A DNA stretch of 64,000 bases from Xestospongia muta (GCA_963693285.1 OY848918.1:6942656-7006655), one strand, 5' to 3'. Numbered from the stretch's first letter, positions 25,238-38,671 are shown. Notes: a model not told the origin generated them from the letters alone. Numbers and translations: made by a program.

Positions 25238-26756
25238 AAAATCATAAAGGACTTGGAACCCTTATCAGACATTAGGTACCATTCATTATTCCATTGTCTT
25301 TGTGGGATAAGCTTTTTAAAAAAGTATACATAAATGTTTTAAATGTGCACATCTAAGTGTCAAATATATATAATATATATGACACTTGTACATATCAGTT
25401 AGTAGAGTCAACCTGTGGGAATGATGGAAGAGTGTAGCTTTGACGCATGATTTATGGAATGACTTGCTCAAAGTAATACACTACACTGTTTACGTTGAGA
25501 TTGACTTTTGGCTTTATGCTATATATATAGAAATAAAGGGTATATACCATTCAGTCCTTGTTATGTCTATCATTAAATAAAAAAAATCTCATATGATGTT
25601 CTTCACATTGCATTGGATGTTCACCATTACAAACAGCTCACATATAGTTAATAAACATTTTCATTTGTGTTCTGCCATTGTAACAAAACATTCAAATCAT
25701 TCTAATATGTTTTTTAAGACAAACATAACAAACAATAAAAAAGTTAAAAGACCACACCCTGGTTTATTGATGACAGTCTTTTGTTAAACCATTGGTCAAA
25801 TTCAATGTTAACAAACTATAAGACAGGACTGAGGTTATAAATAACATATATTAATTTCAGCAACTACACTATTAAAATACATCAATTAATTCATAGACAT
25901 TTTCATTACACGTATACCTACAAAATACACTGAGAAGCCTTAACAACAAAACATGTTTTTAAGGTTTTAATATTATTAGTAACCAAATGTTAGCTTTAAT
26001 ATCATGAATATTAATTTTTATCTTTATGTGGTTTATGCACATTATAATTATCGATTGTCACACCATATGTTTGTTATTATATAGATCTAACAATCAAAAT
26101 TTACATAGCATATCCATATTTGCAGAAATTATGCTGTTTTGATTACTAATAACTATGGAATTGACAGTTTATGTACTTTAACACATGATATAGGTAGGCA
26201 TGTATGAATTCCATAATAACAGTCTTACCTAGCATTTTATTTATCTATAAGGTTAAAGAAAATGTTCACAATTAGCTATATGAAATCAGATAATATTGAA
26301 AAATGGTGTTTATTACTTTGCATCAGTTAATTTTGATTTATGATGTAACCTAATGAATGACCATAAATTGGTTAGGCCAATCAATCAATTTTTTGCCTGT
26401 CATGTTGTGGATGTTAGTTGTTTCATCATTTTATATATATTATTGTATGTGACTTTAGAGAGCAATGAAGAAATTAAACTGCATCCTTTAACTGCTGATA
26501 CATCACAACCAATAAATTTTATTAACCATAACCACAGGCAGTACAACAATGGGAGTGACTAACAATGCTCAAAGCTTCTCACTAGCTTGCTCTTCTATAA
26601 TTATTTCTAACATTCCATAGCTATTAGTATTCCATAGACTAATTATAATTATACAATCTTTGTAGTTCAAGTCAATTTTTAACTTTGAATTCAATATCTT
26701 TCCAAATAAGTATAGGATGAGTTTTCAATTTTATAGTCTTATTACAGAATACATAT

Positions 26757-26800
<44 letters not shown>

Positions 26801-26953
26801 TATACAATTTATACTGTTTGCTAAAATTTTTATTATAGAAAACAATTAATAGACAACCATAACTTGTATTAATTTAACTAACTCTATAATAATGTATTGA
26901 CATATTGCTCATGTTACAATAATGCCCTACTTCACTTTTATTTCAAAACTTAT
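25238..26953. other. Region without recognised gene
   Basis: AT-rich spacer between receptor C and the gypsy element. Contains an AT microsatellite at about 26759-26806. Open frames at 25593-25787 and 26353-26562 show no domain. A short sequence around 26130-26170 recurs near 60900, 62790 and 63190, so it may be a small dispersed repeat. Confidence 0.5.
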
Positions 26954-27182
26954 TGTGGTATTTTAGCATAAATTTACACTTTAGTTGTTATATTGTTATC
27001 ACCTTTATCACTGTAAATGTGATTGGTGTTATTTCCTTGATGTTACTTAACCGTTTCCTTTTGGTTTCATTTCTTGTATAAATAGTTCATTTTGTTTTGG
27101 TTAAAGTAGAAGGGAATTAGTTTTGTTTGAAGTTCTATTATTATACTTGCAACCGCAAGCAAAAGATATCAACAATATCACA
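26954..27182 (+). repeat. 5' LTR of Ty3/gypsy element 1
   Basis: Begins TGTGGTATTTTAGCATA, matched at 31134, and ends in CA just before TTGGCGACGAGG, which has the position and form of a primer binding site. A TATA-like TATAAATAG lies near 27077. About 229 bp. Confidence 0.7.
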
Positions 27183-27217
27183 ATTGGCGACGAGGGTTGT
27201 GGATCTTCACTATTATC

Positions 27218-30200
27218 ATGGCAACTTCACAGTTCGGAACTCTCAAAGAATTTAACTCAAATGAGGGATCAATCACCTCATATCTGGAACGTGTTGAGCT
27301 TTACTTTACTGCAAACTCTGTTCCAGGGGACAAACAAGTTCCCATCCTCCTGACCTGTATTGGTACGTCTACGTATACTCTTCTCAGTGATCTTCTTGCT
27401 CCATCTCCGCCCAGTACCAAGTCCTTGGCCGAGATCGCAGATGTTCTATGGAAGCATTTTGAACCAAAGAGAGCCATCATAGCTGAACGGTATCACTTTC
27501 ACAAACGCAATCAAGCCATGGGGGAATCTATTGCTGATTATGACGCTGCTCTACGCAAACTAGCGACTAACTGTAAATTCGGGGACTACCTAGAGGATGC
27601 TCTTTGTGACCGATTCGTATGTGGGCTGAGTAATGAAGCGATACAGCGACGTTTACTTTCCAAGCCTGACCTCACTCTCACCAAAGCAATGGACCTAGCT
27701 CAAGCTATGGAAGCCGCTGAACGTAACTCCAAATCCCTGAAAGGTACCGAGTTCACCATTAGGGAACTTCGGGGCAAACCTCCGCCTCGACCTAGAACAC
27801 AACAACCATGTTACCGATGTGGGAAGTCAAATCACTCACCTACGAATTGTAAATTCAAGGACGTTGAATGTCATGCATGTGGGAAGAAAGGCCACATTGC
27901 CCCAGTTTGCCGAACTAAACATCAGAAACAGACCAACACAGCCAGTGGACGAATTAAGAAACCCTTCACAGCCAATGTTGTGAATGAGGACAGCATCGAC
28001 GCTACCGACTCCAATAGTGATGAACACTATTTATTGAAGTTGCATGAATCGTCCTCCCATCCAATGGAAGTAACTGTGACCGTCGAAGACAAACCACTGG
28101 TTATGGAGGTAGACACCGGCGCCGCCGTGTCTATCATCTCGGAAGCAACTCGAACGAAATTATTTCCACATCTGAAATTACGTAAGTCCAAGGTTGTCCT
28201 GAAGACATACACAGATGAACCTATACAAGTTAAGGGACAACTTAATGTCCACGTTAACTACAATGGACAAACTTCACCTCTAAAATTAGTGTTAGTTGAT
28301 GGGGCTGGTCCAAACCTCTTTGGAAGGAACTGGCTGAAGTATATCCGACTGGACTGGCACAGAATCGCCATAGTACAGTCTGAGTTCCAAGGAGTGCAAG
28401 CTCTGTTGCAACAGCACTCAAACCTCTTTAAAGATGAGCTAGGAACTGTCACTTCATACAAGGCAACTCTTCACATCAAACCCGAAACCACACCGAAATT
28501 TTTTAAACCCCGTCCTGTCCCATTTGCAATTAAAGATACTGTAGGAAAGGAACTGGATCAACTGGAACAACAAGGAATAATCAGGAAGGTCGACCACAGT
28601 GAGTGGGCTGCACCTATTGTTGTAGTGCCTAAGAAAGATGGAAGGTTTCGCCTGTGTGGTGACTATAAGGTGACAATCAACCAAACTCTGTCTATAGACC
28701 AATACCCACTGCCTAAACCAGCAGACCTGTTCGCTACTTTAGCTAATGGGACCCTATTTAGCAAATTTGATCTCTTGCAAGCCTATCTGCAACTCCAACT
28801 AGATGAAACTTCTCTGCCATATCTGACAGTAAATTTGCACCAAGGATTGTATCAATATACATGTCTTCCCTTTGGGGTTGCTTCAGCTTCAGCAATTTTC
28901 CAGAGACTTATGGACACGATTCTACATGACGTCTCAGGAGTCATTTGCTATATAGATGATATCTTAGTCACTAGCAAAACCATAGAGGATCACCTGCGTA
29001 ACCTAGGAGAAGTTTTCCAATGTCTGAAGAAACATGGATTCAGACTTAAATGAGAAAAGTGCATTTTTCTACAAGAATCTGTTGAGTATCTAGGTCATCA
29101 GATTGATCGAACTGGTATCCAAGCGGTACCAAGCAAGATTGACGCTATTGTAAAGGCTCCAGAACCTACTAATGTCCAGGAACTTAGATCATTCCTCAGA
29201 TTATTGAACTACTATGGGAAATTCATTCGGAATCTTTCTAGTATCTTACATCCTCTTAATCAATTACTTCAGGTACAACAGAAATGGGACTGGACAGAAG
29301 AATGTTCTCAAGCTTTCAAAAGGGCCAAAGACCAGTTAACATCTTCAGAAGTGCTGATACACTATGACCCCAAATTACCAATCAACCTGGCTACTGATGC
29401 CTCAGCATACGGAATAGGGGCCGTAATTTCTCACGTATTGCCAGATGGCACAGAGAAACCAATCTCTTTTGCCTCACGCACCTTGACTGCATCTGAAAAG
29501 AACTATGCTCAACTGGAAAAGGAGGCACTCTCATTTATATATGGCGTCAAGAAATTTCATCAATACCTATACGGAAGGAAATTCAACTTATTCACAGACC
29601 ACAAACCACTGACAGCTATACTTGGTCCCAAGAAAGGAATTCCATCATTAGCTGCTGCTCGTTTACAACGATGGGCAATTCTTTTATCAGCTTATGATTA
29701 TGAAATTCACTTCAAACCTACTACATTACATAGTAATGCTGATGGATTATCTCGCCTTCCATTACCAGTTACAGGAAAGGCAGCACAAGATGAAGTGAGT
29801 ATATTCAACATTTCTCAGGTACAGGCACTCCCTGTCACTGTCAAACATGTACAAGTTGCTACACGTAGAGATCCTGTGCTAAGCAAAGTTGTCACTTACA
29901 TTATGTCTGGTTGGCCAGACCAAGTGTCTAACGAGTTCAAACCGTATTACTCCAGAAGAGAAGAAATCGGAATTCAAAGTGGATGTTTAATGTAGGGTAT
30001 TTGTGTAATCCTACCAAAGAGTCTACGACAGCAAGTCTTACAAGCACTCCACGAGAACCACCCTGGCATTACCAGGATGAAATCAGTTGCTAGGAGCTAT
30101 GTGTGGTGGAATGGCATGGACAAAGATATTGAAGACCTAGCCAAGTCATGCATCAAGTGTCAAGAACAAAAGTCAAATCCTCCAGTAGCACCACTGCATC

Positions 30201-31085
30201 CGTGGGCCTGGCCAACAGCACCATGGAAGAGAAATCATGTGGATTTCGCTGGACCTTTTCTAGACAAGATGTTCCTGATACTGTTAGACGGACACTCTAA
30301 GTGGCCAGAAGTGGTGCCAATGCCTTCTACGACAGCTTCACAGACCATTGAGGCTCTCCAAATCATTTTCTCAAAGTATGGGTTACCAGAACAACTTGTA
30401 TCTGACAATGGACCCCAATTTTCATCAGATGAATTTGCACAGTTCATGAGAGCCAATGGAGTCAAGCATATCCAGAGCGCTCCTTATCACCCCCTCATCC
30501 AATGGTCTTGCTGAGAGGTTTGTTCAGACCTTCAAAAGAGCTATGAAAGCTGGAGAAAAGGGTGGTGGATCTCTGAACACCAAGCTATCACAATTTCTAT
30601 TTGATTATCGATCAACACCTCATGCAACTACAAACGTATCACCTGCTGAACTGTTTTTACGGAGAAAGATTCGAACTCAATTTGATCTCTTAAAACCAGA
30701 TGTAGAGAGTTTTGTGACCTCTAAGCAGTCACAACAGAAGACGTATCACAATACTCATTCCAAACTCAGGAATTTTACACCAGGTCAACTGGTGATGGCA
30801 AAAGTCTTTAATTCACGCAACAAATGGGTTCCCGGTCTGATAGAGGAATGTTCGGGACCACTCTCGTATACTGTTAAACTACAAGATGGCAAGATTATAC
30901 GTAGGCATGTTGACCATTTACGTGACAGATCTACATTTACTCCTACTGAGTGTACATATCCTGGTTTTGATGTATTCCCACATCAGAGCTCTGAATTATC
31001 CCCAAGATCTGAACCATCTACAAATGTTCCCGTGAGACGTTATCCTCAGAGGGATTGTCGTCCCCCTGATAGACTTGTAATATGA
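27218..31085 (+). pseudogene. Ty3/gypsy gag-pol polyprotein, decayed
   Basis: Retrotransposon polyprotein from ATG 27218 (MATSQFGTL). Order seen: gag-like helical region; two CCHC zinc knuckles (CYRCGKSNHSPTNC and CHACGKKGHIAPVC, about 27808-27910); aspartic protease with VDTG (about 28109-28120); reverse transcriptase with YIDD (28949-28960); RNase H with ATDASAYGIGA; integrase zinc domain (CIKCQ) and core with SDNGPQF. Breaks: in-frame TGA at 29051-29053, in-frame TAG at 29993-29995, and a one-base insertion near 30490 that moves the rest to another frame. The order RT-RNase H-IN is typical of Metaviridae. GC content and codon use are higher than in the surrounding DNA. Not expected to be active. 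Confidence 0.93.
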
Positions 31086-31117
31086 TTTTGGACTTATACA
31101 TTTAACAAATGTATAAA

Positions 31118-31133
31118 ATGAGGAATGAGGAAA
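31118..31133 (+). other. Polypurine tract of gypsy element 1
   Basis: Purine-rich GAGGAATGAGGAAA-type run directly before the 3' LTR start TGTGG, the expected place for plus-strand priming. Confidence 0.6.
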
Positions 31134-31297
31134 TGTGGTATTTTAGCATAACTTTACACTTTAGTTGTTATATTATTATCACCTTTATCACTGTAAATGT
31201 AACTGTAAATTGGTGTTATTTCCTTGATGTTACTTAACTGTTTCCTTTTGGTTTCATTTCTTATATAAATAGTTCATTTTGTTTTGGTTAATGTAGA
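31134..31297 (+). repeat. 3' LTR of gypsy element 1, truncated
   Basis: Matches the first about 165 bp of the 5' LTR, with a small internal duplication (GTAAATGTAACTGTAAATTGG). It diverges after GTAGAAG, so the last about 60 bp of the LTR and the 3' junction are missing. Confidence 0.7.
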
Positions 31298-32769
31298 AGA
31301 GAAGAAGTGGAAATGGTGTTATGACATCCTGCATATATGAATTTGACTTATTCTAATTTCATCATAAAATATTAGTGTTTAATGGACACGTACACAAAGG
31401 GTGAGTTTGATTAGTTAGTACAGCAAGGATGAATACTTTATTTCTTTGCTTGAATTGTGACATTTTGTTCTATTATGTCTTATTATGCTGTGTTGATATA
31501 GATTACCAGTTCTTCTCAAGGAATTATTAGGCACTATATATGCAAAAAGTAGCTAGTATTGACTCCATAAAATCAAATAAGACATATAGACTCACTATTT
31601 TCCTTAGGTTTACTACCATAGCATTGTTCGATAAATGGCAAAACCATTAAAAAACAGTTCAAAAATCTGAAGAGCTTATATGCAAACATTTTCAATGAAG
31701 ACATCTATACTATGGAAGTAGGGAATTAATACTCAAATGTTTTGCCATTCTTAAAATGTTTTTTTTGATGCTGTGTAAACAGTGTGATAAGTATTGACCT
31801 CAATAAGGAACTATTTCTTATAAAACCTAGTTTAATATTGCTCATACAGGTTTTGATGTCATATGTCATGGTATAAGTCATTTTATGAGCCCATAGCAAG
31901 CAAATTTAGAGTGTGTAGGTAAAATGTGGGTGTGGCTTACTAAGTGGGCAAGGTCAAGCAAATTGGTTATGGTTTGATTATAGAGGTGGGACTACTTGTA
32001 TGTACAGATATACTCTGTTCATGTTGAGAATGGACAGGAATGAGCTAGAGAGAAATGGCAGTAACTGGTTCTTGGACCATCTTTCAAAGGCTTTTATGAT
32101 CTAACTCTGGTGATAGACTCAGATGTGAATAAATGTAACAGTTAAAATGTCACACCCATAATTATAATGGCATATTGCATATGTAAACATTATGGTTATG
32201 CAATAATTCTTTAAATTCCATTAAACCAGAAGTCATTCTCAACACGAATAGAGCATACATGTAATTCAGTGTAGTACTGTAATAATAATATGTACTACTA
32301 ATAATTATTAAGGTCAAGGTTCAACTTTTCTTCAAAAATTGTCAGACCATGGCCTGACTGGCCTAACCACTTACTACAGGCTTGTTTTATTATGGTTATT
32401 ATGTTAGGACCAAGAAATTGAAGTAAATACATTAGGACTGCCTTTTCTATCAGGGAGTAGCAGTCAGGAGACAAACAAGCATTATGATTCAAAAGAACAA
32501 ATAAAAATTATAAGCATCTATTGGCTAAACAAAAATGTAAACTACATCATACAATGTAGACTTACCAAGCTTGGGATTGGAAAAGATGAATATAGTAAAA
32601 AGGATGTTACAACTTAGCACTTGAGTATTTCCGAACATGTTGACATTCATCTTCAAACAATAGATAGCAATAACCGAGAAGACAAACACCATACAAACTT
32701 TTAGTTTAAGCGACTTACCAGTTGACAATAAAGGACAATCTACAGAAACCAATCTCACGTTAATGAATA
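31298..32769. other. Region without recognised gene
   Basis: AT-rich. Minus-strand open frames at 32298-32492 and 32525-32773 have no recognised domain. The second contains a possible splice donor (AACTGGTAAGTCG complement region near 32715), so a host exon cannot be excluded. Confidence 0.4.
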
Positions 32770-33612
32770 GCACTAAAGTGCCGAACCTCGCTGCAGTTTC
32801 TAAGTTATTTATAAATCCTATGCCAGCTTAGGCCCAACTTATGATGTTGTTACTGCAAGAAAATTTATTAACATTCCAGAAGGTGTGGTTATAAAATGGT
32901 AAGCTTTGTCATTCTGTATATGCTCATTAATTGTTGCTTGATTTCTAGCTTTGCCATGTCTGTGAAGCAGTAACTGAGTAAGTGATAGTATCATTCAATT
33001 GCCAAGCAAGATTAAATGCTAATTTCGTGATGAAAAGTTTCTCTGAGTCTTTACATGACCCTTTAAAATGTATCAATATTTCATATACAAAATTTATTGT
33101 AACTTGAAGATGAAACGTTCTTTGGAAACGTCCCGTAGTACAAATATAAACCAATATATCATCTATTAGTAGCAGTCTTTTCAGTGCTTGGAGACGTTTC
33201 CTGAATGCGTTACTTCGTTCCAAGTCCAAAAAACATTTTTCAGAACTTTTCTAACGTTTATACTTCGACCAACGGCCTTCTATCTTGCTGATCCGTATTC
33301 CTCTGAGATTGTTTACAACATACTAAAAAATCTCCACGTTAAGTTTTTTACTTTTCGAGAAACGGCACTTGACCTTTGCAGCCTGAAAATTCTTTTGCGA
33401 GTTTTAAGCTTCTGTTTTTCTTGACGATGTTCTTGACACTATTGTTGTAAAGTCCACATGCTTTTCTATTCGTTGCTAAACGTTGGTAGCTGCTAACGCT
33501 TCGGTTGCCAAGTTATAGCAGTTCAAAGGTAACAGGCAGTGCAGACACACACACACACACACACAAACAGACTACAGTACCTTCGCTTTGCGCCCACGCA
33601 CAGTGAGGTTAA
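32770..33612. mobile_element. Dispersed element, family X copy 1
   Basis: Left end GCACTAAAGTGC then AACCTCG; right end ...GCGCCCACGCACAGTGAGGTTAA after a CA microsatellite (33547-33565). The same ends, in opposite orientation, bound the copy at 54441-55669, and internal sequence is similar (GCAGTTCAAAGG, GTTGCCAAG region). No transposase-like frame is recognised; ORFs at 32945-33229, 33188-33424 and 33588-33797 are not conserved between copies. Less AT-rich than its surroundings. Probably a non-autonomous DNA element. Confidence 0.65.
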
Positions 33613-34212
33613 TAATATGCTCTGTTCATATGACGATTGGTAACGTTCACGTGATACTAAATCATGTGACATGTTTGGAATGGGGGAATAACCCCACTTA
33701 CCCCAGTCCTAGACCACCACCACGCCCTACCGAATCGTCTGGTTCTACAACAAGAATGAAATCGTCTGCCTATTCTGCTAAAGCTCTGTTGTGTTAGTCA
33801 ACTAACTTCAACTGACATGTTCGTCCATAGTTACTGTTCTAGTGGTGAACTCCTGCCATATCTCGCTAGCACTGCACTGAGTTGTTATACTGCTAAGTTG
33901 TCAATTTTTGACAAAAAGACATACCCAATAATAAAAATTAGCTAATTAGTTGAGTTAATGAGGTATCAAACAACTTCATACTTGACTGGATACGTTGTTA
34001 ATGTTCAAAATTTGTAATATTTAAACCAATGAAACTTTATAGACAACAAAATAAAGGCTGAGGTTTTACTATCTTTAGACAGCTAAGAGGGAAAGGTAGT
34101 GTCACAACCCAATGCATTGTATCATATATAGTGCTGTACGTAATTGTTCTGCTCGTTCTCGTGATCCATTCGCTGTGACCGCTGTTACAGGTTCCAGGCC
34201 GGCTACACACTA
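33613..34212 (+). other. 5' flank of receptor D
   Basis: No coding exon. A TATA-like ATCATATATA lies at 34121-34130, about 85 bp before the chosen ATG, and is a candidate core promoter. Confidence 0.45.
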
Positions 34213-36960
34213 ATGCCTAGTGTTTTGCTTCTTTTGATCACTTTTTCCATCTCGGGGAGAGCATCTGTGTTACTTAATGATAATAACAATATTTGCAGTG
34301 AAACTGAAGGATCACATGTTCTACCAGGAGCAGCAGTAACACTACTTTGTGTTGTCAACAATACAGGAGCTTCTCTAAACCTACTCGTATGGATCACACC
34401 TGTCAGTCACAATCGTGATTTAAGCCACACTACTGGAGCACGCTATCAAAAAAACTCCATATTCTCATCCTTTGCTACATTCAATGGAGATTTAGCTAAT
34501 GCTACATTAACATTCACAACTACCGAGTCATTGGATAATCGAGTGGTGATTTGTAGAGATAACATAGCATATTCCAAAAGATGTTCTCTGTTGATCTATA
34601 GTGAGTGTCGCCATAAATAGTCTAGGTCGCCGCCCTACGTCGGTGACGTCTGGGCGGGAGAGCTAATACAAGCTGTTTATAAATGGGTGTGACTGATAGC
34701 AATTACGTTTTTGCCTTTTAGTCTATGCTGACAAATATGCTTGATATGCTGATTACTACTTCTATGGACTTTCTCCTAAGTAATTCTGTCGTTTTTAAAT
34801 GATGCAGGAAATATATATGATTTTCAAGTGTATATCTGTCTATTTGTATAGCTAGTGCTTTAGAAGCTTATACTTTGTTGTGTATGACTCATGTTTTGAG
34901 TTTAAATACAACAAAGTATCGACTTTCAGTCATGAAATCTTAAAATGATGAAATGATAACGAATTATAACAAAATTTCGACATTTTTGATCGTTGTTCAT
35001 AACCTGCATTATGCTAGGTAAATGTTTTAAATTCTCTATATAGCTACTGCCAGCCCACAAAGGCTGACCATAACAATAAGTTAACAAAATATTGATTATT
35101 CTGCTAGCTTCTAGTCATATAGCTATGATGAGGCTTCTGCACTCATAATACTTTTCTTTTTATAGTTATATTAATTACCTTAATAAATTTCATAGATTAT
35201 TATGGATCTTATATTACTTTATAGCAATACCTAGTGCTCCAATAAATCTCACTAACATTAGTATTACTTCCCAATCAGCAAGTTTATCATGGAGGGCTCC
35301 CAATGACACAGGAGGATGTAATGTAGAGAACTATATCATCACTGTGACTCCATTAGATGGTAGTGATCCATGGAACATTACTACTACAGACAAAAGTACT
35401 ACTTACACAGTCACTGGACTAATGTCTGGTCAGAGTTATAGCTTTATCATAAGAGGTAACAACTGTCTGGGATTAGGAAGGGAGAGTAATTTCATCAATG
35501 TCACTCTACCTGATGGAGGTTTGTTGTTGTGACTTTTATAAATCATTTTCATTTACTTTATAGCTATACCCTATACTCCATTAAACCTTACTATTGTCGC
35601 TGTCACTTATCAGTCAGTAAATGTATCATGGAGTATTCCCATTGACACAGGAGGATGTATTATAGTGAACTATATCATCACTGTGACTCCATTAGATGGT
35701 AGTGATCCATGGAACATTACTACTACAGACAATAGTACTAGTTATACTGTCACTGGACTAATGTTTGGTCAGAGTTATAACTTTACTGTGAGAGCTAGTA
35801 ATTATCTGAGAGTGGGAGAGGAGAGTAATCCTGTCACTGTTCTAATTCCTGGAGAAGGTATGTTATTGTTTAATGTTCATACCTGTTATTTTGATACAGT
35901 TCCTAAATCTATTCAAGATGTAAGCATATGTTCTATTGTTAAAAATGGAAAATATTTGTTTAACATATTTTGGAATGTAAGTCTTTTGAAACTTTGTCCT
36001 AATACTATATTACAAATTAGTGTTCTAAGACAGCTGATACAAATATTCCACCAGTGACTAACTATACTGTTAATATTATTGGATTTAGTACCCACAACTT
36101 TCCTGGCAACTGTCCCACTAGGGATTTTCCCCATAGTATTCAAACTTTCAATAATACACAAAATTCTATTAGTATCACAGCTAATAACATTGTTGGATCA
36201 AGTACTTCTTCAAACATTATAATCAGTGAGTCTAAGGTTTTATAAAGTATTTTTAATATATTTACTGATATTTAACTTTTAGATAAGGTTTTCTCAATAA
36301 TGTCAGGTTCTGAGTTAACAGGAGAAATGTCCATACTGTTAAGAATCAAGATAACATGGAACAGTCCATGTATTGATAGAGTACAAGTGATAGTATCATA
36401 CTATAAATCATTAGGATTATATGTACCTCAGAATAGTAGCAGTAATTATTCTTTGATTGAAGATGTTAGTGGAAAACTCTTTCTTCTTGAAAATTTAGAT
36501 CCAGACTCTGAGTACATTTACAATGTACTACTGTATGATGGAAAAGAACTTATCTTTTCCAAAGTAAACAAAACTTTTATTACAAACAACAGAGGTTTGT
36601 CAATAATTCTTAATTGTTTCTTAAACCTTTTCACTTTACACCAAATCATTTTTCTACAGGAACAAAGTTTATTACAAATTCTTCTCTGCTAACTGGTAAG
36701 TAGTAGTACAGTATTGCATATAACATATTTTAATCATTGCTATGCTTATTATAGACAAATCATGGTGCACAGCAGTATTTATTGTCATGTCTGTTAGTGT
36801 CATATTGACACTTATACTAACAACTATACTCTTCTGTCTTATCACATGCTATTGTTGTGGTACGTCTAAAAGCAGTTATTCTATTGCCTCTTCAGATGAG
36901 GTTCCAGTATCTACTAATAGTCTTAGTAGTATTTTATCACTTGAAACAAAAAAGACATGA
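34213..36960 (+). CDS. Receptor D: Ig/FN3 transmembrane receptor with short tail, 603 aa, 8 exons
   Basis: Exons: 34213-34600, 35225-35518, 35564-35857, 35900-35976, 36021-36225, 36283-36594, 36660-36695, 36755-36960. They total 1812 nt, exactly 604 codons. The first intron is long (624 nt); the others are 42-65 nt. Product: signal peptide (MPSVLLLLITFSIS), Ig-like domain, two single-exon FN3 domains, one FN3 split over two exons, an FN3-like domain, a short stalk, a TM segment (SVILTLILTTILFCLITCYCC) and a short Ser-rich tail. The tail stops with LETKKT where B and E continue into MKDNMAY, so both distal tyrosine motifs, including the terminal ITIM-like one, are absent. Its Ig exon is nearly the same as that of receptor B. 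Probably a membrane recognition receptor lacking its own ITIM; it would need a partner to signal, by inference. Confidence 0.85.
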
Positions 36961-38050
36961 TCTTATCATAGGTACTACACTCTAACATCTAAAGTCTTAT
37001 GACCATAAATCACGAAACACATTCACTACACCATTGGAAAACATTACTAAACAATTGAAATTTTGTCCTTAATCACTAAAACCATTATATATAACTTTAC
37101 ACACAATTTTTTTTATTATTGATAATTATGTATAATATTATTTAATATTAACAATTAGTGCCACAAACAGTTGTGATTGTGGTAAAGGGTAGAGTTTGAA
37201 GCCAGACTAGGTAAACTTGTGGCTTATTGCAAACAATTATATTATATTAGTTGTAAGTGACAGCATGAATGCAACTTAATATTTTAGAGATTGTATGAAG
37301 AACACTGATTTTCAGTATCTTTGCGATGCAGGATTGAATAAATGCTTGTAAGAGTGATTTTGATTGGCTATACTTATGTAGGGATTTTGTAAGGATTTTT
37401 ATTTATCCCTATTGGCATTCACATATTCTTTCATTTTTAGTAATGATTTAGTTGTTTGTTTTAGTGAGCAACAAAACTAATGGTAATTTACATATGGAAA
37501 TATACTACTAACACACCCCTCGTTGTTTAGTGGAGAAATGTTTTTGAGAAAATTCCAAATTGTTACCATACTCCCTATAAACACTGAGAGGTCATTCAAA
37601 AAAAACAAATGCAAATATCATAGGGTTTACAAGTTAGTTATTAGAAAATGCTTTTCAATGATCTTTAATTAGAACCAGCAAAGGTGAAATAACTAATACA
37701 AAAAAATGATGACACTCATTAGAAGATGCATGGCCTTTCTCTGCTTGTCCTTCTGGCAATCACGAGTCATTTTTAGAGTATAACTCCCATGTGGCAAACC
37801 ACTATATAAACATTGTGGTACTGTCCCACATTCCACTCATTTCAATAGGGCAGTAACCCCAGTTCGCCTCCTCCGCCTATCAGCTATCAAAAAGGAGGAG
37901 GGTCTAGCTCACTAGACTAAATTCAAAACAACAATGAATATATTTTAAAAATAGTACAAAATCAGATAAGTACAAACCAAGTATAATTAATCCTTCACTA
38001 TATAGATGCTAGTCAGAACACAATGACGACTGACTACCATAACTGAGTAT
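36961..38050. other. Region without recognised gene
   Basis: 3' flank of receptor D. It holds untranslated tail-like sequence after the premature stop (still resembling the paralogues' tail exon for about 20 bp), then AT-rich spacer. A short purine/pyrimidine motif near 37865-37920 (GGAGGAGGGTCTAG) resembles the complement of sequence near 270-290. Confidence 0.45.
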
Positions 38051-38335
38051 TCACTTAAATAAATATACTATAGATGTGCCATTTGCTTTTATAAATTCTT
38101 TAAAGTCTTGACTGATGAATGTAGAGCCATTGTTCATCACAACTTTGTGAGGTAGGTCATGAGTTAAAAATATGATCTGAAGTTTCGTAATGGTTTTGGC
38201 TAATGTTATTGACTGCATAATGTGGACTTCTATCCATTTTGAGTGAGTATTGACTAGCACAAAATCATACATCCCATAAATGGTCCTGTAACATCTAAGT
38301 GAAGTTGACTTTAGGGCTGAATAGGCCACTCCCAC
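38051..38335 (-). pseudogene. Ty3/gypsy integrase core fragment
   Basis: Minus-strand frame resembling a retroviral-type integrase core: DFVLVNTHSKWIEV, then HDLPHKVVMNNGSTFIS, the place of the second catalytic Asp, here Asn. Isolated and opposite in strand to the neighbouring gypsy 2 fragments, so it is a rearranged relic. Confidence 0.7.
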
Positions 38336-38400
38336 AGATGTAAATGTGTTACTGGGGTAAAGGTTGTGACCCTTGACAAATAATACAGTCTTTCGTTAAC

Positions 38401-38671
38401 AAATCCGAAAGGCAACAAAGCAAAATGGCCACATTAGTCCACTGGTTTGACTACAACCACAACTCCAAGAGGTCAACCAATGTTATTTTAGAACAGCCAC
38501 AGACATCATCCAATTAGTCTAGCAGATTCCCCTCTTACCACAGATCCTCACTCCCAAATCAGCCTAACTCTGCCTACTTATTGTTTATCCTTCCTGGGAA
38601 GGGCAAGCAAGTCTGCTGTGGTTGATGTCAAAGTAAATAGAATGACCTGACAATGGAGGTGGACACTGGTA
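38401..38671 (+). pseudogene. Gypsy element 2, gag/protease fragment left of the insertion
   Basis: Decayed zinc-knuckle-like sequence followed by a protease start (MEVDTG at about 38654-38670). The frame stops where the long-TIR element begins. It resumes in the same frame at 45293, so the two sides are one older retroelement split by the insertion. Confidence 0.7.

Noticed and set aside
27123..30465. Several short frames overlapping the gypsy polyprotein on both strands
   Set aside because: Shadows of gag-pol; codon pattern and motifs belong to the main frame.
33588..33797. Frame in family X element and downstream
   Set aside because: Not conserved in the other family X copy.
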